Shown here piece by piece: positions 22,153-35,141 of a stretch of 64,000 bases of DNA. The notes under the pieces were generated by a model that saw nothing but the letters and a program-made list of their open reading frames with translations, was not told where the DNA came from and did no database searches. Origin of the DNA: Thamnaconus septentrionalis (Eukaryota; Chordata; Actinopteri; Tetraodontiformes; Monacanthidae); assembly GCA_009823395.1 (NCBI GenBank), contig CM020517.1, forward strand, positions 9,947,501-10,011,500. The letters run 5' to 3'. Made by a program: the position numbers and the translations under genes. Each line of letters begins with the position of its first letter. The stretch's first letter is position 1.

Positions 22153-25100
22153 ATGAGTGGCGCTTCGAATCAGAGGACTTTGTTTCAGACCTGGGGCCGA
22201 GCAGTCTCCCAAAACAGTGATGCCCAACCAGCAAAAAGTGGTAAGAAACCAGTCGGACGCCAGAGGACGACCCCCGGAAACTGCAATCAGGTAGCCAAAA
22301 CTAAAGCATCTGGACATCCTCCGTGGCTTGAAGTCGGCCAGGGGTCCACACACACGTCAGAGGAGCCCCAACCCGCGTGTGAAGACGGTGAAGACGATGA
22401 CGATCTCATGTTGGTCGCTGTCTACGAGGCTGAGAAGAGCCTGCAGCTCGACCAAGAGCAGCCCTGTCAGGTTGTCAGTCCTGTTGGGATGGACAGTACT
22501 GCCTCCTCCTCCTCCTTCATCCCCTCCAGTGGGCAGACATACCCAGACTTTCCAGGCTTTGACAGCTCGTCGGCCAAGGTGTGGATCTACCCCACCAACT
22601 ATCCCATCAGGGACTACCAGCTGAAGATATCCGAAGCTGCCCTTTTCCAGAACACACTGGTGTGTCTCCCCACTGGCCTTGGGAAGACCTTCATCGCTGC
22701 CGTGGTGATGTACAACTTCTACCGCTGGTATCCGTCGGGGAAGATCGTGTTCATGGCTCCCACCAAACCGCTGGTGGCGCAGCAGATCGAGGCCTGTTAC
22801 AAAGTGATGGGGATACCTCAGGCGCACATGGCTGAGCTGACAGGTAAATCATGATGATGCGGAATTCTCGGACCTCATCTCTTTGTGCATCTCGAAGAGT
22901 CTGTCTTTCTCTGTGTGTGTGTGTGCGTCTGAAGGGAGCACCGCTGCCAAGCAGAGACAGGAGATATGGAGGGCCAAGCGGGTCTTCTTCCTCACGCCTC
23001 AGGTCATGGTCAACGACCTGTCCAGAGAGACCTGCCCGGCCCAACAGGTCAAGTGTGTGGTGATCGATGAGGCCCACAAAGCGCTGGGCAACCACGCCTA
23101 CTGTCAGGTAACCACCGATCGGAGATCGCAGCCTCGTCACAGCTTTCCAAATTTCCAAATCAGATTTTGCTCCTAAGCCAATATAAGGTAACTCCTGCAG
23201 GTGCATTCCACTTAAAACTTAAAGGTTAACTTTTTTGTTGCTTTTGTGATGAAAGTGATGTCCTAGTAAGTGGTGCTGTCCAGAGCATTATTTTAATTCG
23301 GCTGATATAATTATACTGTACTGTAATGCAAGGGCATCCAATGTAAAACCACAACCATGTTGTCCAAACTTATCTCTTCTTCTCACTTCAATATCAAATT
23401 TGCCACAATGCAACAATTTGTGTTACACATCTAAAAGTAGAAATTGAGGTTAAGTGCTGCCGTGCCTGGTGGGAATGTGTCCTCACTGCTGGTCAACAAT
23501 GGAGGCCACTGAGGATTTGCAGTAGTTGTTGTTTAGGTGCAGTGCAAAACTATGTCATCTAGTGGTAAGTCTTGTGTATTACGTTGAAGAGTTGGCACAG
23601 AAAAATTAGCCATGTACCCCTTAACCAAACATATATTGACAATCCAGTCTGACAATCGGTAAGATTGTAAAATAAGAACATAGTGGTTTATAATTAAGTA
23701 AAACCCAATTATACTTAACCAATAAGCTGCCCTCAGAGACAGTTCAGCTGAGTGGAACTGTGCCTCATGTAACTTACATTTAGAGAGGCGTATGTCTTCA
23801 TTGATAACAATACACAAAAAAGAGAAAACAACAAGAAAAGCCCATTTGTTAATTGTAAAGTTGTGGATTGAAACAACTTTTCCATTTCCTTTCCATTCTC
23901 TCAGGTGGTCAGACAACTTGCCGGCCAGACTCTGCAGTTCCGCATTCTGGCTCTCAGTGCGACTCCTGGCGGAGACACAAAGGCATGTGCTCATCGTCCA
24001 CCGTTAAGCATGTTAATGAATCACACCAGCGCCAAATGTTTGACTCCGTCTTTCCTCTCCCGCTTCCTCCCTGCAGTCGGTGCAGTCAGTCATCTCTAAT
24101 TTGCTGATCTCCCACATTGAGCTGCGTTCAGACGAGAGCCCGGACATTCGAGCCCATTGCCACCAACGCAATGTGGAAAAAGTGGTGGTTCCTCTTGGAG
24201 AGGCCCTTTCTACGCACCAGGCTCGTTACCTTCAGGTAAGGAGTGACCTACTGTTTCCACTTGTACTTGGAATGATGAAAAAACATACACAAAACAACAC
24301 ACTTTGATTGAAGCTGTTTTTGCCTCAGTGGTTTTATTTTCCGCCATTCATTATGTAAAAATGTGCTTTTTTTGGCTCTTTGCTGCCACCTTTAGGACAA
24401 TAACCTGCCTGTTGGTCTAAAATAAAAAAAAGGTTCTTGGCTGCAATCCTTTGCACAGCATCGCAGCATTACCTCAGTGGTTTAAACTGATTGATTTGCC
24501 ATGAAGGCGGCATCCTGCAATGTCTGGCTTCTGGTGTCAGTGGACTAAACTGATTCTGGGTGATTAGCAAACTCTGCAGGCTCCCTCCTCGCTGTTGGTC
24601 CACTCTGTACTGCCCAGCAAGTGGTTTCATCTGTTTGGACAGCTGGAATGTGACACCTGTACTCGCAAATAGAGATCCGTTGCATGTTGGCTCATCTTTA
24701 AGTATTTAATTTCCTCTGTTTTGATCCCACCCCCGAGAATAATTTTTTCCACGCGCTCATTTTTCCTCCCTGAAAAATTCTTGCACTTGGTTTGACTCCC
24801 ACTTCTTAATGCCTCAAATCTGGAGGCTGCCTGCTAGCATTTAGCCTGAAAATCATGAGCGTTGGGCAAATCAGAAAAATGAGCCAGTCATGCAGACAGC
24901 TATGGAGTTTTTTTTTATTCTCGTTTTTTTCCTTTTAATCAATTGCTTATTTGGGCTGAAACAGTGGGGGAAGAATGATCCGTCAAACCACAGAAAGTTG
25001 TTTTTGTGCTTTTTCTTCCTGTTTCCTGGATGGACATTGAAGGCCGAAATGAAAACCTAAACTAGAGCAAAAAGGGACTGCATCTGTGACGGCTTGTGAG

Positions 25101-28100
25101 AGCCGATCGTGTTACCGCGCTCCAGTTCTTCCCTTGAAATAGGTTATGCTATATGTTTCAGAACAACGTTGGGTGTGACCCTTTTTATTCCAGTAGAAAG
25201 GAAGGAACCCCCCCAGGATGTTCTGCCACAAGTCTACATCAGTTCCCAACCCTTGATGCTCCTTTAATGCTCGACTGTGAAGTGGTGACTTTGTTGTTGT
25301 ACCAAAAGGAATTGCGTGTGCCTTAACTTGCGTTTTGTGTTAAAAGTGCAAAAAGAATGTGTGTCACAATACAATTTAAAAGACAGGGAATAAGAACATT
25401 TTATTGAACAAAGAGAACCACAGTAGCATGTGTTGTTGTCGCACTTGGATTTTTCACAGCACAGCACACATTTTTTTTTGTTTGCAGCAAAACACTATAA
25501 AATAAGCAGAGACGAAGGAAAAAAAAAATCATCAGACTTGCTGTTCCCGTATAACCACGTTCTTAAAGGGAAAACTAACCAACATCTGTCATGGCTTTGT
25601 AAGTGTGTACCCAACACAGCTGTCATAGAGTGGCATATCGACTCTACATAGACATTTAATGCAAAACCGATTTCTTTGGACTCCGTGTGTTTGTGACGTC
25701 AACCAAACTGCTCGTGTGTGAGACTGGGCAAAGTTCCCCAACTCAATACCAACTTTAATACATGATCAATTTGTTTTTCCCACCCACAGCACTGTCTGAG
25801 TTCATGAACGAATGAAATTTGATCCTTTTTTCTTCCATTTTATGGTCATGTTTTTTTTTTCCATTTTCCACATTTTGATTTGCCTGCCAGCCAGAACTTT
25901 GAGAACCCTGTTCTGACAAAATCCACAAAGGGTGAACATTCCACTTATTCACTTCCAGTTATTTCAAACGGCACCGGAGCAGTAAATGCACACCTTCATG
26001 AGCACAAACAATTGGCATCAGAAGATGTTTCACTAGAACTGAAATTTTAGGAGTAGCTGGTTTGACTCATCACTTGGTTTGCGTTGCACATAAGATAAAA
26101 AATTACAGACTTCTCACAACCCTGAATGAACCTTTGTTCCTTAGATTGGTAATAGAACATTATAAAGAGTTTCAACTAAAAATAGAATGTAGATATTTCT
26201 TAAAGAGTATGATCACAGTATACATCTTCTTTGTGCTCTCTGCCTTTTTCTTGGTTGCATTGTTTACTGAGCAGCAGGTCTGAGCGGATGCATATTGGAC
26301 TGAACGGCGGCGGCAAGAGTAGCAGGTAGAAAAAGCACGAGATAGAGGTAAAGAGGTTGTAGTTTTGTTTCTTCTCTGTATTAACCGACTGGAAACATGG
26401 GTTCGCAACGAGGCGAGTGTTACGACTGGTACTCTGTGATTGTCATCCAGCAGTAGAATCTGTGAGTTTCTGGCGGTTTGAAAAAGTGTCCCATTTCCGG
26501 TACATTCATGCGTGAACGCCTGGGAGCGACCTTTGATCGCCGGCGTTTTTTTTTCCGTAACTTAGCGTCAGCTCCTGCACTGACCTCACGGGGCGGGGGG
26601 GCTGCAGCCTCCCAACCAGCTTTAGTGTTTCCTTTGAAGCTGTGTTGTTTAGAGCGGATTCTGTCTCTCTCTCTTTCTCTCTCTCTGACTCAACCCGAAC
26701 AAAACCTCACGCTGGGTTTTGGTTTGTCACCCTGCAACTACACTACATGGCTTGTTGTTTGGGATACGGTTAAAAGCTTACCGGCTCTGAATCTAGAAAT
26801 AACCTGCGGTGTACGTGACATCATGTCGAAGACGCAAAACCTGCCGCGTGGTGATGACAAAAAAAAGAATAAGAGAGAAAAAAGATAAAAGCAGACTGAC
26901 ACGGAATTTTGCATTGCAATTTGCCATCGACTCAGCAAGCGGTACAAGTGACATAGAAACTTTTTTTTTCTCCTTCCTCCGTTGTGCAAAGGCCTTCACC
27001 CCACGTGACGAGACAAGTGTAGCAGTGCAAGAGAAGAACAAACTTCAGCGTATAGATAAGGCTGCACGACCTGCTCCTGCTGCGTTAAGACAGGCTGCTG
27101 AGTCCATGTGACAGCACTATGTTCACAGAGCGCCAACAGTTGCAAAAACCATATGCAGTGTAAGACAAGGGGGCAGCGAGCTGACGGAGGGATGGAGAGC
27201 TTTTTTTTTTGTTTGTTTTAAACAACAACCTCGATGTAAGGGCGATGGGATGCTATGTTTCAGTTACTATCGTTGAACTGTGAATATATAATTAGATGAA
27301 TCGGATTTGGGGGTCCCCCTCCCCAAAAAAAAAAAACACAGCAAGGGCTTATTTTGACTGAAAAGTCCCAAAAATGAAGGTGATGGCGTGGATTTGTGCT
27401 GGTGGTCGTTACAGGTGTTGGCGGTGGGTAACATACTGAGGCTGAAGCTGGTTTGTGGCAGTGACTAGGGAGTCCTAATGACGCTGCTGCCGCTGCGATG
27501 CTCAGGGCCGCTCCAGGAACCAGATCTCGTTGCGACGGTTGCTGTGGGCGGGGTTGGTGTAGCCGGCCACGATGAACGAGTCGTTGACACACACGCCGGG
27601 GGAGTCCAGGAGCTCCGCCATGGCGTTGATCTCGTTGATGATGGTCACCTCGTTGGTGGGGCCGGTGAAGGGCCTGGACGATGCAAAAGTTGTAAGAAAC
27701 AAAAACACACCACATTCCAGATCCTTTTTTTTTTTTTTTCCTTTCAAACAAATAGTTTAAACTGCAGGTGGTCCCTGCATAACATTTTGCAATTGGCATA
27801 GCGACAGCAGTGTAACGTAACGCCACGGGTCTCCGTGACGGACAGAACCAGGATTCTACTTCAGAACCCCCACCTTGTGTATACGGTTGTGGCAGGCCAG
27901 ATCTCTGTGAAGATTTCGCTGTCGGCAGGCTGCGGCGGCTGGGCCTGGTGCTCCGCAGGAAGGAAATAGGCCACAGTGACGTCATTTGACATCACTGAGT
28001 GGGTTTCGTTCGTGCGCACCACTGTGACGATGGGGAGCGTCATTCCCAGGTAGTCTCCTAAAGAGTCGTTATAACCGCTTGAGTTGAAATGGAGACGTTT

Positions 28101-31100
28101 GCAAGCCAATGAAAGCCGAAGTTCGGCGTCTCGAGCGTTGGACTTACCTAAGGAGTTCTGCTGGCAGATGTACTTCATTATCCTCATAAAGCCGTAGCAG
28201 ATGCTCTGTTCATAAGTGTCCTCACGCATTGTGATACACGCCCAGTGGCCCTTCTCGTACTGCCGCTTCTCGTACAGCAGCTCACCGCACTGAGGGACGA
28301 CAGAACAGTAGGGCGGAGTTGAAAAATGACAACAACAGCAGTGAGCGTGTTTAGGTGAACAAGTCGGTGCTTGACGTGTTGACTTGTGTCCTTCTGTCAA
28401 GACACGCGCTGTTCAGTCTGCTCGGGGTCAGTGCACTGACACCTAGTCCAAGAATAGGTTTTCATGATTGTCCTTTGTTTAACTGCAGTCTCATGCCAAG
28501 TTTAAATGAACTAATTAACTCAGGGTAAACCAATTAGCCCTCTTTATTTATATGACTCCTTAGGGAATGGAGCAGATTATTGTAGTGGCCGTCTTATTGA
28601 CCGAGAGCTTTTTTTTTTCTTTTTTTTTAAATGGTATAATAATATGGCCAAGCTACAAATGTGCACAACACTTGTACAAGATTATGCTTAAAAAAAAAAA
28701 AAAAAAAAAAAAATCTCCCTCTAGGCTTTTTATGTTGCCATTTGCACTCTGGCTCTCTGCTGAAGACATCTCTTTCTTTTAAATTACACAGCTGCTGATT
28801 TATTTCATAAACTCCCTTCGCTTTCCTTCAAGATGAAGGGAAGCTTGCACACGCTGTGTCTCCAGTCGTCACCTTGTCTTTGCGTGCCAGCAGGGTGTAG
28901 GAGATTTGTTCTCTCTGGTGGCGCCCTTGGTTGTTGCTGGTTATCTGCTGAATGGGCTCGGCCATATCTGTCAGCGGAAAAACAAACATGTGGTCAGTCC
29001 AAACCTGCGGTTAAAAGACGAGTTATTGTTTGACATGTGTTCTTTTTTAATACCCTCACTCTCCCCTCTTTTGAAGGACAACTGGAGCTTTTTAGCTCCA
29101 TCAACACTCGCGGTCGGCTGCCTCTGATTTGGACAGGGTGTCCGTCCATGTGGCGTTCTGCTGGCAAGCTGTGTTGGTAGTTTGTGTGTGTGAGAAGATT
29201 GCCAGATGGGCAGAGTGCTGTGCCAGGATGTCGCTGAGTGTAATGTTTATTAGAGCTGATGGAGAGAACACTGATGAAAGCTGCCTAGGGCCAGGAATAG
29301 ACTGGTATTAAGAGTGAGAGAAAGAGAGGGAGAGAAAGGCAGCATATTGGAAACTCCTATGATGTCGTCGGCTTTGATAACAATAATGATAATAATAAAT
29401 GTTGAACCATTGTAACATTGCACTTCAGGTAAACTATTTATATTTAATCAGTTTGAGATGACGAAGGCAGGAGGGTCAGACGGATCTATGATATTGATCC
29501 TCTGACAACTAACAAAGTCATGGTTTGCATAGCGAGCATTTTATTCCACACTAACCCTCCCGACACAGAGGTTTCATTGTGTTTGACCAGTGAGGATGAG
29601 TCAGGTGCGACAGGCCAGTCTGCTTTTCTTTAATGTAAAACAGACGCAAAAAACCCCAAAACAAAACAGCAAACAGTTGCGTGACTGTCCACATATAAAG
29701 GACTAATCTGCATAAATGCACAAACAGACGCGCCAGGATCTACGGGAACAACTTTCGAGTTGCTCACTGGTCTCGCAGCTGGCAACAATAACTTTTTAGT
29801 TAACATTCAGGCCTGCCTCTCACCAACAGAATCATTATTTCCCTGATTTGAATCTGCAAACAACATCAGTGTGGTTTAGCAGGTCAAACAATTTTATAAT
29901 TTCCACCAATAGCCTTGAGTGGATAAACTGCACTAGTTGTGTCAGTACACATCAGCCTTGACAAAGGATACTAACACAGTTGTAGTAACATCGAGAAGAA
30001 GTTGTGGTTACAACTACCTGTATCCAGGAATGTAATATCTTTGTTGGTAGACTAGAAAGACGACACCTTAATATTGTAAAGTTGTCATGTCAGCGCATCA
30101 CCATGTCACAACTTGTTTACACCTCCTACCTTGCAAATTCAAGCTCAAGTGCACACATCTTTTTTTGTAGATTGTGGTATTCATCACTCTTTTCTGACGC
30201 ACAGCACAAAATTAGCACAGACATAGAAAGTAGAACCTTACTGCAATGGTATCAATATATAATAACGACGGCTACTTTGTGTGACTGCGGCCCATGTGTA
30301 AAGCATGACTGCTGCCGTGGTTTCACATGATATCTCAGTTGGTGTGCACAATGTGGGTGGTTGAACCTGATGTTTTGAGGAACAAAACTTGGGAAATGTG
30401 AGCCTTTTCTTTCCAGACTGTAAAGGTCTCTCAAATGAAACAGCTACACCTGCCACAGACCTAAGCCTTCTCCTGGGCTCTGTTGACCATCTCCATCCCA
30501 ATTATAGGAAAGGGGTTTACAATGGCCTTGTCCTGTGCCCTGAGCTCCTGCATTAGTCGACTTAGCCACAACCTCAGTACCAGTGCAGCAAAGGAAACTA
30601 ATCCCTTCCCGGCTATGGCCTGTGCTCAAGTGAAGGAGGATTTTCCTGTGTTTGCTACTGTATGCTCTATGTGACCATGTTAACAACAAAATACAACAAC
30701 AACAACACTGCCTATATGAAGTACCTACACTTGATGCAAAGTATCACGCAATCCTAAACTCTGCTTGCTATCATTGTAGCATCAACATCACCTGGAATAT
30801 TGTTTTCTTTACATTTGGAGCTGTGTACATCTGTTTCTCTCACAGTCTCTGACATTAGGCCCTTACGCATGTGCCGATTGTGGTCCGTCGGCTCACTGTG
30901 TTCGTATGCCCTTAAACGCCACTGTGTACAGTAGAGCTTATAATTCTGACCTCTTTCAGCTTTTAGCCCTGACCCCTGCGTTTGTCTGCACAATTTCAAT
31001 ATGGGCTACGTGACTGACCTCCGCACCAGCTCACAGAGCGCCTAATTAGAACTTTGCACTAACAACATTAATTTGAAAGCATTTTTAACCCTCTAGCTTT

Positions 31101-34100
31101 GGCTTAAGTGACTGAATTGATGACATGTGATCCTAAACCACTTTGTAAACATGACTACCACATAGGTTATCAATATAAAATGACATATTTATCTATTCAC
31201 TGAAGTAAATGTGCTTTACAAATTATGTTTAGATCACTTAATTTCACTGAATTCAAAACATATCAACATGTTCATGCAGACACACACAAGAACTGCGCTG
31301 ATGCAGGCACATAGAATATATAGTAATAGATGTTAGATAAATAATTTTAGAAGCTGTGTTGTCAAACAAAGCAAAGACAGTGGAGTCAAATATAGACATG
31401 AATGCTTTCATGTCACATTCTAACAGGACTGACTGTCTGGGGGCTCAACTTCATGTTTAGCCACACAAACACTCACGCACACACACTAGTGTGTCCGAGG
31501 CCGTGCACTACTTTTACGGAGTGTCCTGACCACATTCCAGCCGTCTTACAAACACATTGCACACACCTTTACTGATTTTAGCAGTCTCATGGCCTTTTTC
31601 CAGTAAAAAGAGCTCTCCATTAGATAAAAATTATGGCTGTGAGTAAAATCACATCATTGTTTATGTTGTGTATATATTTTTTCATCATGGATACCTGGGC
31701 AATTTGTGTAACCCATCCAAATCAACATTATTTAGAATTTGGTTTTTGACATATCTGGGGTATGAACGTCACACAATGAAGTTGCATGGGCCGGATCTGC
31801 AAGCAAGCATGGCAATTCATTACTCTTATTACACCTTACAGAATTACACCTCAGTGTAACTGGGATGCCTCTCCTGTTGTTGAGCATGGTCGAACATGTC
31901 GTTCTAAGTTGCAACAAGAGGTTTTCTGACAATGTTTAATGAAATTACACTACTGGGGTCTATTTGATGAAAGACGAAGCAGAAAAATACCAAGTGTGCT
32001 TTGTTTATGCGGGCTTCCAAAGCAATGCAAGTGCTAGCTTAGCCACTAGTCTGCAGTAGATGATTTGGGTTTGCATACGTTTAAAGAAGATACATTCATA
32101 TCAGACTAAGAAGCGAATGTTGAGTGATATCGTCTTTCCATTTCCGACCGAAAGGCGGAGAATGACTCGCATAGTTTATTTACAGGCACTTGAAACGTTA
32201 CCCTAACTCCTGAATAAGCGTTACGCAGGGTAGTACTGAAGGTGGACATGTCAAAATTAAGTGATTTGTTTATTTATTTATTTATTTATTAATAGTTTCA
32301 TCCAGAAATAAGAGCGAGGGGCCACAACGGCGGCGAAAACGCTCCAGTGTGAGGCTAACAGTACGATGCTAACCCTGTGCAAGTCGGTGTTTTTCCCTTT
32401 TCCGCGCTGGGCTCTGCTGTTATTATTACCACTAGTTTTACTATTATTGCTGTTTACCTTGAGTAACTTCCACTTGGTGTCCTCTGGCCACTTCCTGCCA
32501 ATAATGCAGCAGTCGATTGTCGCCGTCCTCCGTTGTTTCGCCCTCTTCTTCGAGGCTGCCGTTGCCCGAGTCTGACAGCTGGTCTTCGGAGAAAGACTCG
32601 AGGTCCTCCAACGTGATCATCCCGGACTGCTCGGGCCCGATGCCGCCGCCGCCGCCGCCGCCGCCACCACCACCACCACCACTCATCTGGCAGCCTCCTC
32701 GGTCCATGGTTGTCTCTCAAATAAACTAGCGCTTAAAAGTAGTTGGTATCAATTTAAAAAAAGAAAATACAAAAACCCGATATGACTTCAAAGAAATTCG
32801 GGTTCAAGTGAGGCGTCGAACGCTTTTAGCCGATACTCGGCTGAGTTTCTCTGGCGCTACTTTCAGCAGAGAAAAACAGACACGTCGGCCTTCTCCGCGA
32901 CGTGCGATTCCATGTTCCTGTTGTTAACGATACCGCCGACTCGAAAGAAGCATGTTCCCTCGCCCGTTCGAACCGTTTAATAGAAAAAAGAACCCGAAGG
33001 CGAGGGAGGGGGATTAGAGGGACCGTCGGCAGTGACCGGGTTGCAGCCGGAGCGCTACGCTTCGCTCTTTGAAGCGGGAGGAGACTGTGATGTTTACAGC
33101 AGAGGAGGGCGGACCACGTGATGCTGCGGGCTCGCCCCTCCCTCACCTCTCCCCTCCCTTCTTCCTTCCTCTGGACCGAAACCAGGAATTAATGCACCCA
33201 GAACCAAACCCTGCTTTCTGACAAGAAGAAGGAGCCCTCTGAGTGATGACTTTAAACAAGCATCTGCTCTCAAAAGAGCTTCGGCACTCATTAAGGTGGT
33301 GCATAGTTTGCTTTTTAATTTGTGCAGCGGCCCCTAGAGGTGTAAACACGTCATTAGTCCTTAGATTGGGTTCTTCATCATGGCCGGTGTGAATGTAGCT
33401 GTAAAATCTTTCAGATTATGATTCATTCATTCATTCATTCATCTTCTATACCCGCTTATTCCTGTTCAGGGTCACGGGGGTCTGCTGGAGCCTATCCCAG
33501 CTGTCTTAGGGCGAAGGCAGGGTGACACCCTGGACAAGTCGCCAGTTCATCGCAGGGCCACATAGAGACAAATGTCGCCTCTTTCAGATTATGATTAGAT
33601 GAAAACAGTTATGTTCTCATTTATTTTCTGTTTATTTAAAAAAACAGAAAATTATACAGTTTGTATCCTATCAGTCTGTCTCAGATACGGTGCATTTAAA
33701 TAATACATCTACTAATTAAACAAAGACTATTCTGTTTCTACAATTTTCACCACCTCACATTTCTTGACTTTTTTAAAGATAAGTCACACTCACAGCCAGA
33801 ACTTTTGCTTTAAAATTTATGTTTAGAATGTGCTTTTTTTTTTTTTTTTTTTTTTTAGCTGTCACCTCCCGCAGCAGGTTTACTTTATGTAATTTGACTC
33901 TATAAGAAATAATTGAAGACAATTTTAACAGTCACATCAGCCACACCATAGTTACAAACGTAGCTTTGAATAATCAGTTGTGTGAAATAGAAACTTCAGT
34001 GCACCCTAGAAATGGCTTTAATTAACTCTGCTCTCTGTTTGACTATTTCATTCAATATTTTTCCCTCATTGCTGCTGATGGCAAACACATTTGATAACAA

Positions 34101-35103
34101 CAAAAAAAAAACAAAAAACTTTAATTTGTGCGCTTCGAGGCACTGGGGAGACTTTCTCCTCATTTGTGACGCTGCAGCAGGCAGCCAACCACCATGTTGC
34201 TCCCTTCCACACTCACGTAGAGAGGAGGACATTACATAATCCACTGTAGTCAGTGGGGGGAGCATCCATGTACACACACACACTGGTAAATTGTGGTATT
34301 CAACACTCTTTTCTCACGCACAGTATAACATTAGCATAGACATAGAAAGTAGAACCTTACTGCAATGATATCAATATGTAATAACGACTACTTTGTGTGA
34401 CTGCGGCCCATGTGTAAAGCATGACTGCTGCCGTGGTTTCACATGATATCTCAGTTGATGTGCACAATGTGGGTGGTTGAACCTGATGTTTTGAGGAACA
34501 AAACTTGGGAAATGTGAGCCTTTTCTTTCCAGATTGTAAAGATCTCTCAAATGAAACAGCCACACCTGCCACAGACCTAAGCCTTCTCCTGGGCTCTCTT
34601 GACCATCTCCATCCCAATTATAGGAAAGGGGTTTACAATGGCCTTGTTTAATTACCCTGAGCTCTCATTGTTTGACTATTTCAGTTATTTGTTCAGTGCA
34701 CCCTCATTACCTCTGCTCTCTGATGGAAATACACTCATTTTGATGAAAACATTTGATGACAAAAAAAACAAAAAAAAAACAACTTTAATCATGTATTTCT
34801 CTTTTATATGATTTTTATTGCCCTTTTACATCTTGGCCAGGGGACTGCAGATGAAAACTAGCCTTTTGGCTAATTCTGTCTTCTTCTTCTTTTAACGATG
34901 TCTATTCATGTGTTTTATAAAATTGTATTGTCCCCTTTCAAATAATCATTTTTGAAAATGTGTGCGTTTCGGGGCACTGGGGAGGATTTCTCTTCATTTG
35001 TGACGCTGCAGCAGGCTGCCAGCCACCATGTTGCTCCCTTCCACACTCACGTAGAGAGGAGGACATTACATAATCCACTGTAGTCAGCGGGCAGAGCATC
35101 CAT

Positions 35104-35141
<38 letters not shown>

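Noticed and set aside
26478..27111. Frames of 100-136 codons downstream of the SOUL gene
   Set aside because: Low-complexity (CT and AAAG runs), no splice context and no recognisable domain; possibly SOUL 3' untranslated region on the other strand.
30483..30689. Overlapping frames on both strands near 30.5 kb
   Set aside because: They lie in a duplicated non-coding block; neither has splice context or a known family, and the second copy at 34.6 kb breaks the frame.
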